A DNA stretch of 64,000 bases, from the NCBI RefSeq assembly GCF_031755915.1, contig NC_083389.1, forward strand, positions 26,853,501-26,917,500, given 5' to 3'. The position numbers and the translations under genes were made by a program. Origin of the DNA: Ziziphus jujuba. Taxonomy: Eukaryota > Streptophyta > Magnoliopsida > Rosales > Rhamnaceae. How positions within the stretch are numbered: the stretch's first letter is position 1; each line of letters begins with the position of its first letter. Below, one piece after another: positions 48,547 to 62,593 of the stretch. The notes under the pieces were generated by a model. It saw only the letters and a program-made list of their open reading frames with translations. It ran no database searches and was not told the origin of the DNA.

Positions 48547-50460
48547 TGTCTGTCTGCTACTACTACCACTTCTTCTTCTTCTTCTTCTTTTTCTTCTTCT
48601 CTATCTCTATACGACAAACGAGCCAATCAATCCCGTTGGGGAGCTATTACAGAGAAAAATTGAAGATGGGGTTTGTTGGGTTTTCAATTATGAGAGGGAT
48701 AGAGGTTGTTCCGTGTCCAACTACGCTCTGACGTTGAGCCATTTGTAAGTATTGCCCAAACTGGTTAGATTTGTATGAATTGTATGTATGTATGTACGTA
48801 CGGTATGTATGTATGTTTATCCATGTCATGGGTGACTTGATGGATAAGACATGCTGGATCCACTCTCAATTTATGGGCTTTCAATCTGACGCAATTAAAT
48901 ATTACCAAGCGGATAGTAGATAGTGATCCGTGAATGTCACGCTCTTCATTCACAAGTGATGGAGATAAGTTCTTTTTCCTTCTTTTTAAATACAATATAA
49001 AATATCATTTTACCTCGAAGTTATCAATTGGAATAAGGATCGTGTTGCTGTATCGATACGCCACGTATGAAAGTCTAGAAAGCGGTTGATGTGTCAATGT
49101 ATATACGCGATTTTGGGTGTGTGGTATTCTTAACCAATAGAGATGACGATTTACGTACTGTATGATGTGGTGGCAGGCTTTCATTTGATCGTTTTTTCTT
49201 CTACGTTAAATGTGGATGTGTAGGAACATTATGTGAGAGAAATAGAGATAGGATGGGATGGTGTTCGATGATTTATCCCAAATTTCACACATTACGATGT
49301 GCTCGCTTTCAGAGTGCCCCAAGTCAATTATGTGCTTGTTGCACTCCAATTGGTTATGCGTCGTAAAAAGAGGATTGTGACAGGGTGTGCGCGTAGTCTT
49401 GTTTTTGCAGGTGGGTCGGATCTAGATGTCCCGTTTAATTGGACCTTGAAGCCCAATCTTTTCTTTCTTTCTTTAGTTCTTTTTTTGGGCCTCTTTTGCC
49501 CAATTATCGCTTTTCTTAAATTTTTGCTTAAAAAAAAAAAAAAAAAACAAAAAACAAAAACACTTTCTTAAATCCGAACGTAGTCGTATATTATTAATTA
49601 ATATCAACAAAGAATAATTTGGATAACCGTTAATCGAAAAATATGTAGAGAAGGTGATTAAAAGAGATTAAGCAATCGCCAATTAAGCTATGCACTCTTA
49701 AATTACTAATTTGTTTCCATTGTTGGCTTCATAGTTTCACAAAATTGTATGGACAAAAGAAAATGGCAAATTCGTTGTATTTACAAATGACTGGTTTAGT
49801 AGTAAATCCAACATTAGAAAAAAATGGTATTTGCTTTTATTACACTTTTAAACGCCAACTACTTGTTTCTATATCAACCGACACTATAAAAAAGGTTATG
49901 CCATATGGATCTTAACTCATCAATTGCTTATCTGTTCAACATATATGATTATGGATCTTAGCTCATCAATTCCTTATCTGTTCAACGTATATGATTTTCT
50001 TTTAAAGATCAATCAAAAAATTTTCAAATACTAAAATTTACTCCAAACCCATTACAAAAGTACAATATTATTCAATGAAATTTTTGGTAATACAATATTA
50101 TTCATAAAATAATATTTATATTTTAAGCAAATAGTATTAAAATAACATGTTATTTTAATTTTAAAAATCTTTGCGTTGCTTTGTGTTTACCTCTCTCTGT
50201 AAAGTTGCTATGCATTTACTTCACCAAAGAGCAATTTACCAAAAAATGATTACAATTTTTTTTAAGCGGTTATATTTATATTATATTAAATATTTGGCGT
50301 ATTATATTCTAAATATTACACACTAAATTTTATTTTTGTTTCTTGTCCCAAAATATGTCAATTTTAAACTAGACAATATTAGTTAGTTTGGCACATGTAT
50401 AATGAAATACATATATTCCTCTAATTTATATAATATAAGCTTATGCTTTCGTTTGTTATT

Positions 50461-50496
<36 letters not shown>

Positions 50497-50938
50497 GATT
50501 GATATTAATTTATCTGGTATTATATAGGCTTGAATATATTTTTCCAATCCATGCAATTTGAATTTGAATTTATTTTCATATGTTGTTAAAAGTGTAGTAT
50601 ACATTTAATAGTCAATCCAAACTCAACCATACTTGTTTAAATCTTTAAAAATATACCACATTTGTTTAAATGTTCAAAAATATTTTTAATTTTTTATTAA
50701 TGGTTATTTTTGAAATAAATAAAAAAATCATTAAAAATATTTTAACCTTTTGCAGTGCCAAAAAAAAAAAAAAAAAAAGCTCAAAATAAAAATTTAAAAA
50801 GGAGAAAACAAAAACGCATTTGAACTTTCCCGCGCAAAACAAAGTGAAAAGTAAAATACGCTCCTGAAAAAAAACAGGCCTTCGACTTCTTCAATTCCAC
50901 GACGTGCAGTAGTAGCAGAAGAGCAAACCGACGCTGCC
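48547..50938. other. Divergent intergenic region between MFP2 and FANCI
   Basis: Near MFP2 there is a (GAA)-type leader tract (ttcttcttc on the plus strand, 48568-48600). (GTAT)n runs at 48781-48815, and a 46-nt tandem duplication at 49905-49996. The middle is AT-rich with (TA)n at 50465-50492. The frame at 49299-49571 (+) ends in a poly-A tract and looks spurious. No gene seen. Confidence 0.5.
49905..49996. repeat. 46-nt tandem duplication
   Basis: atggatcttaactcatcaat .. ttatctgttcaac .. tatatgatt occurs at 49905-49950 and 49951-49996 with three or so changes. It is in intergenic DNA. Confidence 0.85.
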
Positions 50939-53900
50939 ATGACCACCGGCGCGGCGGAGCCGCCATCCATAACGGACGACGATATCGTGCGCCTGGCCCA
51001 AACCTGCGCACCCCTCCCGTCCTTCCTCCTCTCCCCGAACTCACACTCTCTGCTTCTCTCTTTCCTCGCCTCTCGCTGTTCTTCATCTTCTCCGTCTCTC
51101 GCAGTTTCCGAATACGCACTCTCTCTCCTCTCCCTCATCTCCACCTCTCCTCCCACCCAATCTCTCTCTTCCCTCCTCTCTTCTCTCCTCCTTTCCTACA
51201 CCAACCTCTTCATCTCCATCCGAATCCCCCACGATCCCAATTCTCTCAAAACCATACACTTCTTCAATACCCTCCTCGATCACATACCCATTACCGATCT
51301 TCCTCAAATCGTCGACTCCATTGTCTCGTATCTACCTCAAATCGTTGATTCCGAAGATACCCAGATCGTCGATCTCCTTCCCAGGTGTTTGAACTTGATC
51401 CGCGGTTCGGAGGAGGTTGAGCGAGGTGGGGATTTCGTTGACTCAATTTTTGATCGGATTCTCGATTGCAATTGGTCGAAGGGACTGTTAGTCAAGCTGG
51501 TTTCGATCGTACGGGATTTGCCATTTCTCGACAAGGTGAGGGGTAGGGAGTTTGTAGAGAAGGTGTTTGTGGGAATGTCGCGAGTGGATTTGCAGGACTT
51601 GCCGTCGCTGGTTTACCAGTTGTTGGTTTTGGCGTCGAAAGGGTTTAGCAAGAGGGAAGTGGTTGAAGGGATCGTGGTGTTTTTCGGGTCCAAATTGGGG
51701 TTGAAGACGAGCTCCATAGTCAGGCAAGTTGAAGGGACTGTTTTACTCCATGTCAACTTTGCGGTGAAGCAAGATCCTTCTCTGGGACAAGAGGTTGTGG
51801 GGCTCGTGAGGTCGGACCTTAGGTTGTTCAATCATTTCACGGTGGCTATTTTGCTATCGGTTTCAAGGATTCGGAGGTTCGGCGACAGCTCGATAGGGGT
51901 TTTGAAAACCACGATGCTTAACACATACCGTGATTACAAGTTTGCCGAGTATGAAACTGAAACCTTTTTATCGCTTGTTGTATAAAATCGATTTCTGGTT
52001 AACTTGTTATATTTTGAGATTTCCGTACAAATTGGACATGAGTTAAAATGGAGTGCGAGATGATTACGTGTCCTTGTTTTTATATTTGTTTTGGTTTCCT
52101 TTTGCGCTACAACGGCAAGGAAAAGTAAATAAGTTGCGAACAGGAAGAAAGCACATGCCAAAAGTAACTTTTTTTTTTTTTTTGACAAATTACTAAAAAG
52201 TACTTGTTTTTTTCCCTTTGTATGCACAGGACTCTTATTCAATTAAAATGATAGATTCTGTCTTGCTTTGCTACGTTTTGTGATTTCCAATGGCGTTCTG
52301 CAAGTGGGCTTTTATTTGTTTGTATAATTTATAAGTGAAATCCTTCCTTGACTTGCAGAGATTGCAAGTGGCTAACCGATGAGTTAAAGGAAGAATACAT
52401 GCAAAATGTGAAAGTAGTTGAGAAGGCCATGTTAAGAGCTGTAATTTCTTACTGTCTCAAGTCATAATTCGTGATTTATATTTTTTATAAATTAGATGAT
52501 TTACTTATTCACATTTGCTCTGTTTTTTTTCATATGTAGGTTAATGAGAGCAACAATGGGAGGGAGCATATTGTGCCTAGCATTGTGCAGTTTGCTTTTG
52601 TTTTGTTAGAGTTGGTTGAAGGGGCAAATTGTAAAGAGCTCTGCAATTCTAATGGTCTGTTAGGCATTGAAGATCTTGGTATTCAGATGCTGAAAACTCT
52701 ATTTGAGGTCCACGAAATGGCAAGGAATGAGGTTAGTTTTTCTTTAGTAATATTGAGATTGGTTTATCTTAGTAATTTGATGAATAATTAAAATTTGAAA
52801 TTTTTTTTATGTCAAATTGTTTTTTTTTTTTTTTTTGTTTGGGTGGGTGGGTCAAATGCAAGTACAGAAACGGATGTGGTTAAAAAGGCTTACTTTCTTT
52901 CACTTTATCTTCTTCTTCTTCTTCTTCTTCTTAGAGCTATTGAATATGTATTTTTATTTCAGTTCATACGATGAGCGAGATTAAAGTATTTGAGAGGCAC
53001 AATCCTTTTATTATCATGACCAGGCCATCTTTGGAAACTGGTCTACTCAACTTCTTGTGATGATTATCATCTTTGCAAAGCATTTACTTAATGTATCTTA
53101 TTTAGTCTCTGTTGTTTAGATTATTGAGCAATGCAAATTCCGCATCCTTTCTTTGAAGCCTGAGCAGAGCATGGCAATCATAAGGTAACTGTATAAAAGT
53201 TAATTTCAACATTTGATGTCATTGGTAGTTGAATGTGGTGTAATTCAGATTTTATGTGCAGATTGCTTGGTAATCTGGTGGAGAGTTATCCATATCTTAT
53301 GTTAGAACATGTTTCCCGCTTGAAGGAACTGTTAGATTATTTCACTTACATGCATGGCAAGGTTGCTTCCAGTATTGTTACTGCTCTATCACCTCTTATC
53401 AAATTCAGCGGTGATCTTCAGGTACTTGTTCTTCTTGTTCGCAGTGGGATCCTGTAAGATTAGATAGGGTATATTGAATTGAACCTTCTTGTCTGGAATT
53501 AATTACTCGTGATACAGATTAGAATTCTTGTTTTAAGTCCTGTATAATGAATCTTTGTTTACTTTTTTCTTCATTGATGCAGGATTACACCATATTGGTC
53601 ATGCGTAAGGCCATGTTCAAACAGGATGATACAGTTCGTCTGGCAGCAGCTAATGCCATCATTGATCTTATTTTGGCAGAAAAGCAATCCAGGAGAGATA
53701 ATCCGTTTTCTTTTCAAGAGTCATCTAGCCAAGCCAGTTGTAGCCAGCAAGCTGAGGTACTCGGTAAGGTGGGGAAGGGTCTCTTTCAAGAGATGAGTGG
53801 CTTGCTGCACAGATGTCTTTATCAACAGGTAGGGTCATACGTCTTCTTAATTTTACTATTTGTTTTTAGAGTCATGCATGTTTGGTTTTGTTTTGAACCA

Positions 53901-54655
53901 AGTTTTCAATTACTGCTGCATTATGATCTTAGGTTAAAATGAAGGAAGCTGTGTATCATGGACTTGTGAAGCTTGTATTGATGGACCGGTCAAGTGCGGG
54001 TGTTGTCTTGGATTTTCTGTGGCCTCACTTTCTCCGCTTTTTTGGAGAGGTAAGAAGTCATCTTGTGTTTTTTTCTCTGAAATGTTTATTAAATGTTATG
54101 CTTCTTCATTTCAGGTTTATGGTTTATAATATCAAATTTAAGAAGTTGCTACTTATTCATTCATATACTCTTTAGGTTTTGTAAGTACATGATTCAAATT
54201 TCACTTGACATTGAAGCACTATGTAAGCAGGATGTGGATGTACAACTTGGAATTAGCCATTGTGTTAAGTCAGAAAGTGGCAAAGTTTATATTGATGAAC
54301 CCTTAGATGTTCTCCTGTCTTGCATCTCCTGGATTCTACTCCTACAGCCACATGGTAAAACTGATCGAGCCTTGGATTCTTCATGGGCGTGTTTTGGTTT
54401 CTCCCTCTCGCAAGACAATGAGGTAGTGTTATTGCTGGCGAGAATAAAGTTTTAATCTATTTGTCTTGTTTCGACAAAAAAGCAGATAAATTAATCTGTA
54501 ATTTGTCCATATAAATGGTGAAAAACGGTATGAAATTGCTTCAGGCAGGAAGAAGTTTATCTGCTGAGCCATTCTCAAGTGCATTCTTGAAGATCCGGAA
54601 ATTTCTAAGAAATCAGAATCTGGCAGGTTTGTAGGAATACCTTCTATCTAGTAAA

Positions 54656-54689
<34 letters not shown>

Positions 54690-57546
54690 TTACCTGCCTC
54701 TAGTTTGTGTTTTAAGTACCATTGGTTTTGGGCAGTGTATCTTGCAATGTTTGTTAAAGTTTTTCTGCTGTTCTTTCCTCAGATACATACAACACTTGAA
54801 TTTCTGTTAGATAAACTCAATTGCTTTTTTTACATCAGTTTGACTCACATTCTATGTGAGAAATTAAACAAGACAAAAATGATGAAAGATGAGAGGGGAA
54901 AATGACCTTATCTTATTTGTTTGTTATGTACACGGGGAGGGAACATGAGGGGAATCTTTTGTACCTAAGAGTATCATCTCCAATTCTCATAAAGTGTGGA
55001 GATAAAGTTTTTTGAATCGGAATGGAAACTTTTTTCTGTCTGGTCAGTTTTGGTTTTCTTGCATGACTTATAAAACCAAACAGTGATAAAGGAGACTCCT
55101 CTGCAGATGAACTAAACAGAGACTATTGCTCTCTTTTATATAGGATATTCCCTCCTTAAAGTTTGTTTCTGTGCTTGTCAGATCAGACATTATTTTTCCA
55201 AGTAGGGATGCGGGCTCAACTTCTGTTGAAGTAGATAAAAGTAAATCATGTGCTCAGGTTTTATCAGGAATGATTGAAGTCATATTGAATGTGGTTGGTG
55301 ATGAGCTGGAGAGGGCAACGGATGTAGCTAAATTGGAACTTGAAAAGGAGCTAATTGACTTTGTTGAACGTCATGATTCATTGGAGAAAGATGCAGGCTT
55401 GTTGCGGCAGGGTGCTGGGACCAGAAAAGGGAATTTACGAAGTACTGCTAGTGATGTGCACAAAAAAATAGATTCAGGCCACTCCAAAGTGACTCAAGGA
55501 CGAATTTCTTTCTTGTCAACTTCCAGTCTGTGCCAGATATTGCAAATGACGCTGAAACTATACAATACTGATGGCTCTAGCAACACTGCAGCTTCCCAAA
55601 ACCATAACCAGTTATCCTTAAGCAAGACATCCAGATGTTGCTCTAAAATTATTTCTTTTGTGTTGAATGTCTCCTTTTGTCATATAACATTATTCCCTGC
55701 TCTAGGAAAAGAAAATCCATTCAGAGCTTTGATTTATGGGGAAATCAAGATGCTTGGGATCCCATTGCTGAGATTAATAGTTTTACTTAAATCAGGGGCA
55801 AGGTCTACAGCATATCAAAAGAAAAAAGAGGCCAAGGGAAAGAAAGAAGTTGAAGAACAAAGAGAACTTCTTCATCTAGCCTTGGTTTGCTTGAAGGAAT
55901 TGATAATTATTAATTTGGGGAGTCCAGACCTGACTGTTTTGCTTGAAAATGTGGTGTCAGTTTCCACTCTTGAGGATGCCAATAATGGTGAATGTCAAAG
56001 AGCCTCTAGAATTGATGATCAAGCTATAAAAAGCAAAGAATTGTTCATCGTTAAAACTTTGAAGCCGTTGTTCCTTGAGCTTATTGAACTCTCTTATCCT
56101 GATGAAGTTGAGGTAGATACTTTATATGTTTTATTTACATGAAGTTCTAAAATTCTGTGCTTTTGCAGATTTGTGTTCATTTAAAGTAAAAAGTTAAAAA
56201 ATTTTGTTGTTTCAGATTGTCTGTGGTATGATATTGATGACTGGGGAGAAGTTGCCACGCGAACTAAGGAGCATTCATGGAGCTTGGGCTCTCCGTATCT
56301 GCAAAGACAAGGAAATAACAGATTCCAAGGTCACCAGAAGTGTTGTTACACTAGCTATTTCTTTAAGTTTTCCTCCAGATGATTTAGCCATATGTCAAGA
56401 CATGGCTATAGAGGTATTAAAAGTCGTTGGATCAGAGACGCAAGAACCACTAAAGGTGTCTGATGTATACCCCCTCATAAATCAATCAACAAGTACTGCA
56501 ATAAATTCTTGTATACTGCACGAGATCGAAATAATTATGGCTGATATGGATTGGGCCCTAAAAAAACTGAAGATGCTCTATTCAGTAATCCAGAAAAGCA
56601 CCCATCTTAGTCAGAATGGTGAAAGTGCGCATGGATTGGCATTTGAGGAAACTGTTTACTCCAGAGCTGAAGCAGTGGTTAAAACGCTAGCTTCTTTTGT
56701 TTTGATGAGCCTCAAAGGTACGCATACAGTTTGAATATCGAGCATAAACTAAGTTATACTACTCCAAATTTACTTGTTTCGTGTAATATGCAGACTCTCA
56801 AGCTGAGCATTTGATCCGGTTGGCCGCCAGGTTTTACAAGCACTTAGCTCAGATGTCAAAGCTTAGAATTGCTCCAAAAGGTTACAAGCAGGTTTTGCCT
56901 ACCCTTAAGTTCCAGAAGCTTGTGGAGATAACTTGCAGGCAGCTAACAGCTCCTCTGTATACCTTTGTTTCTGAGATGCAAAAGGTATAAATTTTGTGTC
57001 CATACAGCAGCCATTTCCTCGTTTATATGTGCTGTTCCAATGAAAGGCTTACTTGTTTTTGGATTCCCTTTACTTGAGTTTCAGATCCAACAGGAAAGTG
57101 CTAGTAAAAGGGGAATCGTTAACAAAATCAAGAGGGAAAATAAATGCATCCCAGAGCTGATCTTTCAGATAGAAGAATATGAAAAGTATCTAATCCAGCT
57201 TAGCAAGGCAAGCAAAGTCAACCTGCTTAGGCATGCAAAGCGTAGTACTTCCAGGGATTTCAAAATAATAGACCAGAACAACGCTATGATGAGGGAAGAA
57301 GATGTTCCTAACAATGAAGCTGATCATAACAATTCTGCCGCAGTTGAAAATGAGACGGGTGAGGATTCCGAAGACAACAACGAAGAAAATGGGTTGGAGA
57401 CGAATTTATCACCTGAATCTGGTAGTGCTTTGGCTGCTGCTGAGGATTCTGGTTCTGATAATGAAGATGGTGATGATGCTCTTCCCAATGCTAAGAGAAT
57501 GAAGAGAGGTAGAATTGTGCAAGACTCAGATGATGATGAGGTTTAG
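50939..57546 (+). CDS. FANCI: Fanconi anaemia group I protein homologue (FANCI)
   Basis: Nuclear partner of FANCD2 in interstrand-crosslink repair and meiotic recombination. Thirteen exons: 50939-51948, 52359-52440, 52540-52731, 53120-53184, 53262-53421, 53583-53828, 53933-54049, 54231-54422, 54545-54626, 55187-56112, 56216-56717, 56794-56984, 57085-57546, giving 1408 aa. Diagnostic stretches are [20 protein letters not shown] with [37 protein letters not shown] and [20 protein letters not shown] (Lys512) matches the monoubiquitinated Lys site of animal FANCI, and SQ dipeptides follow at 552-553 and 557-558 where animals have a kinase-target SQ cluster. The acidic tail has a basic patch KRMKRGR. 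The exon-10 acceptor is the second of two close AGs (55180 and 55186); only the second keeps the frame. Exon borders are inferred from protein continuity. Confidence 0.95.
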
Positions 57547-58141
57547 AACAGAGTAAAATGGCAAATATCTCATGCTCTTTTTTTTGGCTGAATGATTGTA
57601 AATATGGATTTAGAAACGTTAAAACAGCACTGGGTGTTTAAAGTTTGATCAGAGGTCAAATAGAAATAGACGGTACATATTCAATTATGTTCATACCCTT
57701 TTATGTTTCAATGGAAAACCTTGGTTCTTCATCGATGTTTGAATGAATTTGATAAAACTAATCTGACAATCTGCATGCCAATGACAAAATGGAAATTTGA
57801 AGTCGGAATGTTTGTCTAGGAACCACTCGATTTCTACACGATAAAAACTGCATTTACGTATAGATTTACGAAAATATAGATTTCTAAACAAAAGTACACG
57901 CCCAAATCATGGTTATTGCCTTGGCTCTTTGTTTGGTTCCTTAAAAGGAATCCAAAAGTTACCAAAAACCGGTTGATCTTTCACATCAAAATCAATTCAA
58001 ATGATGAGAACAAGAAAACAAAACGGCGACGTCATATCATCAATAAAGCATACGACTGGCCCAGCCAGCCATTGAGAGTAGTAGGTAACCAACTTGCTAA
58101 TATTCTAATTTACTTTTTATTATTTATATATATAAATACAT

Positions 58142-58179
<38 letters not shown>

Positions 58180-58776
58180 ATTGAATATCACTTATATTCA
58201 ATGTGTATCTAAAAAATTCCACCATAGTCACTTTATCCTCTCTCTTTGTAGTTTAAAATTCATTAACAAGATAAGAAATAAAAAACAAAATTAAAATTCT
58301 TACATATTTTTATACTATTTGGATGAATTTATGAGTAATGAAACCCAAGATTGAAATAGAAAACTAATAATTTAAGTAAAAAAAAAAATAGAAAACTAAT
58401 AAAAATCATTACTTTTTTTCATTTTAAGAATTTTTATATTTTAAATTTCAAACATAACCTTTGAATGATTATCCAAATTCTGCTGTTAAGATTCTTCATG
58501 GAATTGCTTTGATTGTTCCCACCTCAAGGCCGATAATAATTATTTTCTTTTTTAAATTTTTGGGTACGGTAAATACAGTCTCTACAGTCACTCCCTGTGC
58601 TTTTTTTATTTGTTGAGAGACCCACATACCGTGAAAATACTAGAAAGAGAAAGAGAAAGACAGGCTTTTGTTGCTTCTTCTTCTGGGTTTCCCAAGTTTT
58701 GATTTGCTGCTAAGGTAAAATAGCGCTGTCAGACACTGTTCAGAGTGAGAGCAAAGAAAAGGGCCTTAGGAAAAAA
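57547..58776. other. FANCI 3' region and dynein light chain promoter
   Basis: AT-rich, with (GA)n at 58147-58177. The last 150 nt form an A/G-rich leader (aaagagaaagagaaag) before the ATG at 58777. No other gene seen. Confidence 0.5.
58147..58177. repeat. (GA)n microsatellite
   Basis: About fifteen GA dinucleotides, roughly 600 nt upstream of the dynein light chain ATG. Confidence 0.95.
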
Positions 58777-61424
58777 ATGAGTGAAGACGCCAAGAGAAGC
58801 GTCGCCGGAGCACTGACGGTCAAAGCCAACTCCGATGATAGGAAACCCTTGTCGGCGGCAGCCGCAGCTGTCGGAGGCAAGCGCGTTATCATAAAGAGTG
58901 CCGATATGTTTGGAGACATGCAGAAGGAGGCTGTTGACATCGCCATAGCTGTTAGCTCCTTTTTGCTCTTTTTCCAGTCTTTTTTTGTTTAATTCTCAAA
59001 TGGGTTTTTCAAAACGATGATCCTAATCTTTTCTCATTTTCGTTTTTCGTGGTGGGTTTTGATTTTTTTAAGGCGTTTGAGAAGAATAGCGTGGAGAAGG
59101 ATGTTGCAGAGAGTATAAAGAAGGAGTTCGATAAGAGGCACGGACCCACCTGGCATTGCATCGTCGGTCGTAATTTTGGTAAAATTTTCAGTCTTCCTCT
59201 ATTTCCTTTTCTGGGTCATCTAGCTTTCCTATTTATGGGTTTCGTTGGTATTTAATATCCGAATATTTTGTGGGTTAGAATCAACAAATCTAATGGGCAA
59301 AGGTCTGTTCTTTTTGGTTGCCATTGGGTTTTTATTCTTTAGATGAATAATGGGGTTTTGTATTTAGGAATGGGACAGATCTACGCTTCCATAAATTGTT
59401 CTTTGGGATTGCATTTGCGTTTATCCTCATAGTTTTTGGTATTAAAATTGGTAAGGAAGCTGGCATCATCATTTCAGCTGTGGTTGTTTAACTCAGTCAT
59501 TCTAGTAAGAGATGTCAAAAACCCAATAGGTGAAACCGAAATCCCAGTGAAGAGACTTTAGCCTGGTGTTGGAGGAATACTTGTAAAAGTGACATGCACA
59601 AATTCATCTTTATTGAATAGTGTGTGCGTGTGGGTGGGTGGGGTAAGGATAATCTAGACGCTTTTCCATGGTTTGTTTATTTCCCGGATTAGCTGTGCCA
59701 TGAGTAAGAATAGGAGCTCAAACCACCTCCATTCCCCATCCCATGCTCAGGGTGGGGAGGACATATGATCTTAATCTTTGAACAGATTTTGTTTAGTTTT
59801 TGGCCCACGTATTGTTATTCTGCAAACTGTATTTTCTGCTCTGTGATTATCAGTATTGTTGTTGGTTTACTATACTGGGATTGTCCTATCTTTAGGTAGG
59901 TTATGTGTTTGTGATGCCTAAGTAAGAGAGCAACTGAAGATTGTGTTTGAAAACTTCTTGTATAACTTTTATTGGTACATGAATTCCAAATGCCTAGTCA
60001 TGTGTCATGTATGAAATGATGCTAAACCCCGCAATTAGGTTAAGGTAACTTCCAAGGGTATTTTACAAACTATTGAATTTGATTTGATTATGCAATAAAC
60101 AATAAGGTGCTTATTGTATAGAAAGGAGGTATTTTCTAATAGGGATCATCAATCATCTTTATTAAATTATCATGCATACCCCTTGTATTCATATAAGTTA
60201 GAGGATGTGAGACAAAACGGAAGAATATAGTGTGTGACTACTCGTTCTAGACTGTAGAAACATGTCTTAACTAAAATTATGCCATATTGCTTATCTGGAT
60301 AACTCAGACATACTTTAAATCAATACCACTTTAGTGTGTCATGCTGGCTGGACTTTCTGGAAACCTAGTTTTTGACTGTTATAAAATCCGTTCTATATTT
60401 CTTTTTGTGTAACTACCTTGCGAACATATCAACAATAAAAGATCCTTTATGACATTTTCTTTATTTCATACGTATAGGGTTTCGGCTTAGAAATGTTAGG
60501 GTAGCACTGATTTCTATTGTAAATGGCTTAAGATTGTACACTGAGCATGTCTGATTTGGAAATATTAAATCTGCCCTTCTATCATGGTCATTATGCGGTA
60601 TAAGGAAATAGGCAATAATTTTTTATTGATTCAATGATTGTATTTGTGCTATGCGTCTATATAAATTAGTGCTTTAGTTCTGCATACAAATTGAAAATAG
60701 ATTTCACATGTGAATTTTAATAATTCCATGCACATTATTCCGTCATTTTATGTAAACTTCTAGTAGAGATTATATTCCTGCAAACTAGCATTCAATATTG
60801 CGTACTCTATGCCTACCATGTTTGCCCACATTGGCACATGGAGCATTTTGAGATTGGTTTAAGTATCAATCTCAACCCTTGTTCTTTTACAGGTTCAACA
60901 CAAATATCTGTATATCCTAGTTTAATTAATACAGCTATTAAGTATATGGCATATAATGAATGAAAGGTGAATGGTTAATGGGACTTTCATATATATATAT
61001 ATATATTAACACATAAGAAATCCTTTCCATCCAGTCCGCCTTCTTTTAGGCTTCGGTTTAGGGCTTATTTCCATCCACTTTTCTCCCATTCACTTTTCTT
61101 TTGATCTCTGAGCCAGACAACTCGGTGCAACTCCCAAAGGAACCTCCCTTCAATGCTTTTTATTCATTTAGATCCATTGAAAATCAAAGAAAATATTTTC
61201 CGTTCATCTATTTCACTTTTCTGGGTTTATGAATTCTGCTTTTTTTGGTCACAAGATAATGAAAGATCGTTTCTGTTGCTTGCTTAATAATCTCTGACAA
61301 ATTATTTATTTCACGAACTGTTGTGTTTGTTCTGTATATAGGTTCATATGTGACCCACGAGACGAACCACTTCGTTTATTTCTACTTGGATCAGAAAGCA
61401 GTTTTACTCTTCAAATCTGGTTGA
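58777..61424 (+). CDS. Dynein light chain, LC8/DYNLL type
   Basis: Small dimeric hub protein. Flowering plants lack cytoplasmic dynein heavy chains, so it probably acts as a general dimerisation partner (LC8 is known at plant nuclear pores). Three exons: 58777-58950, 59073-59178, 61342-61424, giving 120 aa. The first 35 or so residues are a Ser/Ala/Lys-rich extension common in plant members. Then comes the LC8 core: [34 protein letters not shown] and [20 protein letters not shown], ending LLFKSG. The last intron is 2163 nt, unusual for so small a gene. I see no gene, RNA gene or TE inside it apart from a (TA)n run at 60990-61006. Confidence 0.95.
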
Positions 61425-62558
61425 GTGAGAATGTTTGTTATGATGATGAGATTAATGATTAGCACTTTGTATGTATTAAAATTGGGAATATGATGGCTCT
61501 CAACAAGCCACTTGCTGAAAATTCTTGTGCTTTAATTTGTATATCTAATATCTCTTCCTACTGCCTTTGGACTTTGGATTTCAGGATCACTATTTTCAAG
61601 TTTAATTGTTGTTTTTTTGTTTTGGCTTTGGTAATATTCATCATACTCTGTTTTTTCAAGTGAAAATGTAACTTAAATGGGATCTTTTATTGAAATTAAT
61701 GAGCCGCGAATCCGTTAATAAATTTTAATTTCTTAAGCATAGGCAGTGGAATTGCAACCTTGCAGATGGATAACAAAAATAAATAAATAAATAAAAAGGC
61801 TCTGATCACCCACTCACCCCCGTTGGTCTGATGTGGGCTGTTAAGATTATGTCTTTTAAAATCATTACAGGGTGTGAAATTACAAGAATAGTCCAATTCT
61901 CCATTTGCACCATCTCTTTCAGTTAGTGAATTTTGGTAAAAAGCACGAAGAAGTAGATGACCATTTTGGATAGGAATTCTTTTACATTAGTAGCAAAATT
62001 CCATCCTATACGAAAATACCAAACAAGCTTTGATTGCTCGGATTTGGTGAGTAAATCTTTTGGACAAATCTCGTACAGTTTTCTGAGAATAAATTTAAGA
62101 TTAATTAAGTAAGCTTGAGTTGTACTCAGAGAAATACTGTCTCTCTCAGTCTCAGTGTTATTACTACCAACCCTCCATTTATAAATAGGCTATGAGGAGG
62201 ATTAGTAGGAGGAGGAAGTGCCCTAGCTGTCCCTTTCCACAAGAGGGTTTATGGATTAAAGATGGGCATAAAGGTGATACCCAAAAAAAAGTGGTAAAGC
62301 CCCTCATATTCCAAGTTCCAACTACCACTCTCTCAGCCCTTCCACCCTTGTGGTTCTCTTTCTTGGGCTTTACCTTCCAAAATATTTGAATGGACATAAA
62401 ATGTAAAGCAGAAATTCCAAGATCCTAATTCCTATACCTCATTATATTCATCCCACATAGAAAAAAGTACATACACACACACATATGTGTATATATATAT
62501 ATATCTTTTACTCATGTACCAAGTCTGGTAGATAATGTTTTTCACCAAGAGAAATCGA

Positions 62559-62593
<35 letters not shown>

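Noticed and set aside
48298..48663. 121-codon frame opposite MFP2 exon 1
   Set aside because: It is antisense to the verified first exon and leader; its Ser/Thr run is just the leader repeat read backwards.
49299..49571. 90-codon forward frame between MFP2 and FANCI
   Set aside because: It ends in a poly-A tract and has no family features; nothing supports expression.
48547..50938. Shared bidirectional promoter for MFP2 and FANCI
   Set aside because: The two start codons are 2.4 kb apart with repeats and AT-rich filler between them; no shared core element is visible.
55171..55186. Upstream ATG and first AG (55180) as the start of FANCI exon 10
   Set aside because: Only the acceptor at 55186 joins in phase with exon 9 and gives ..[16 protein letters not shown].
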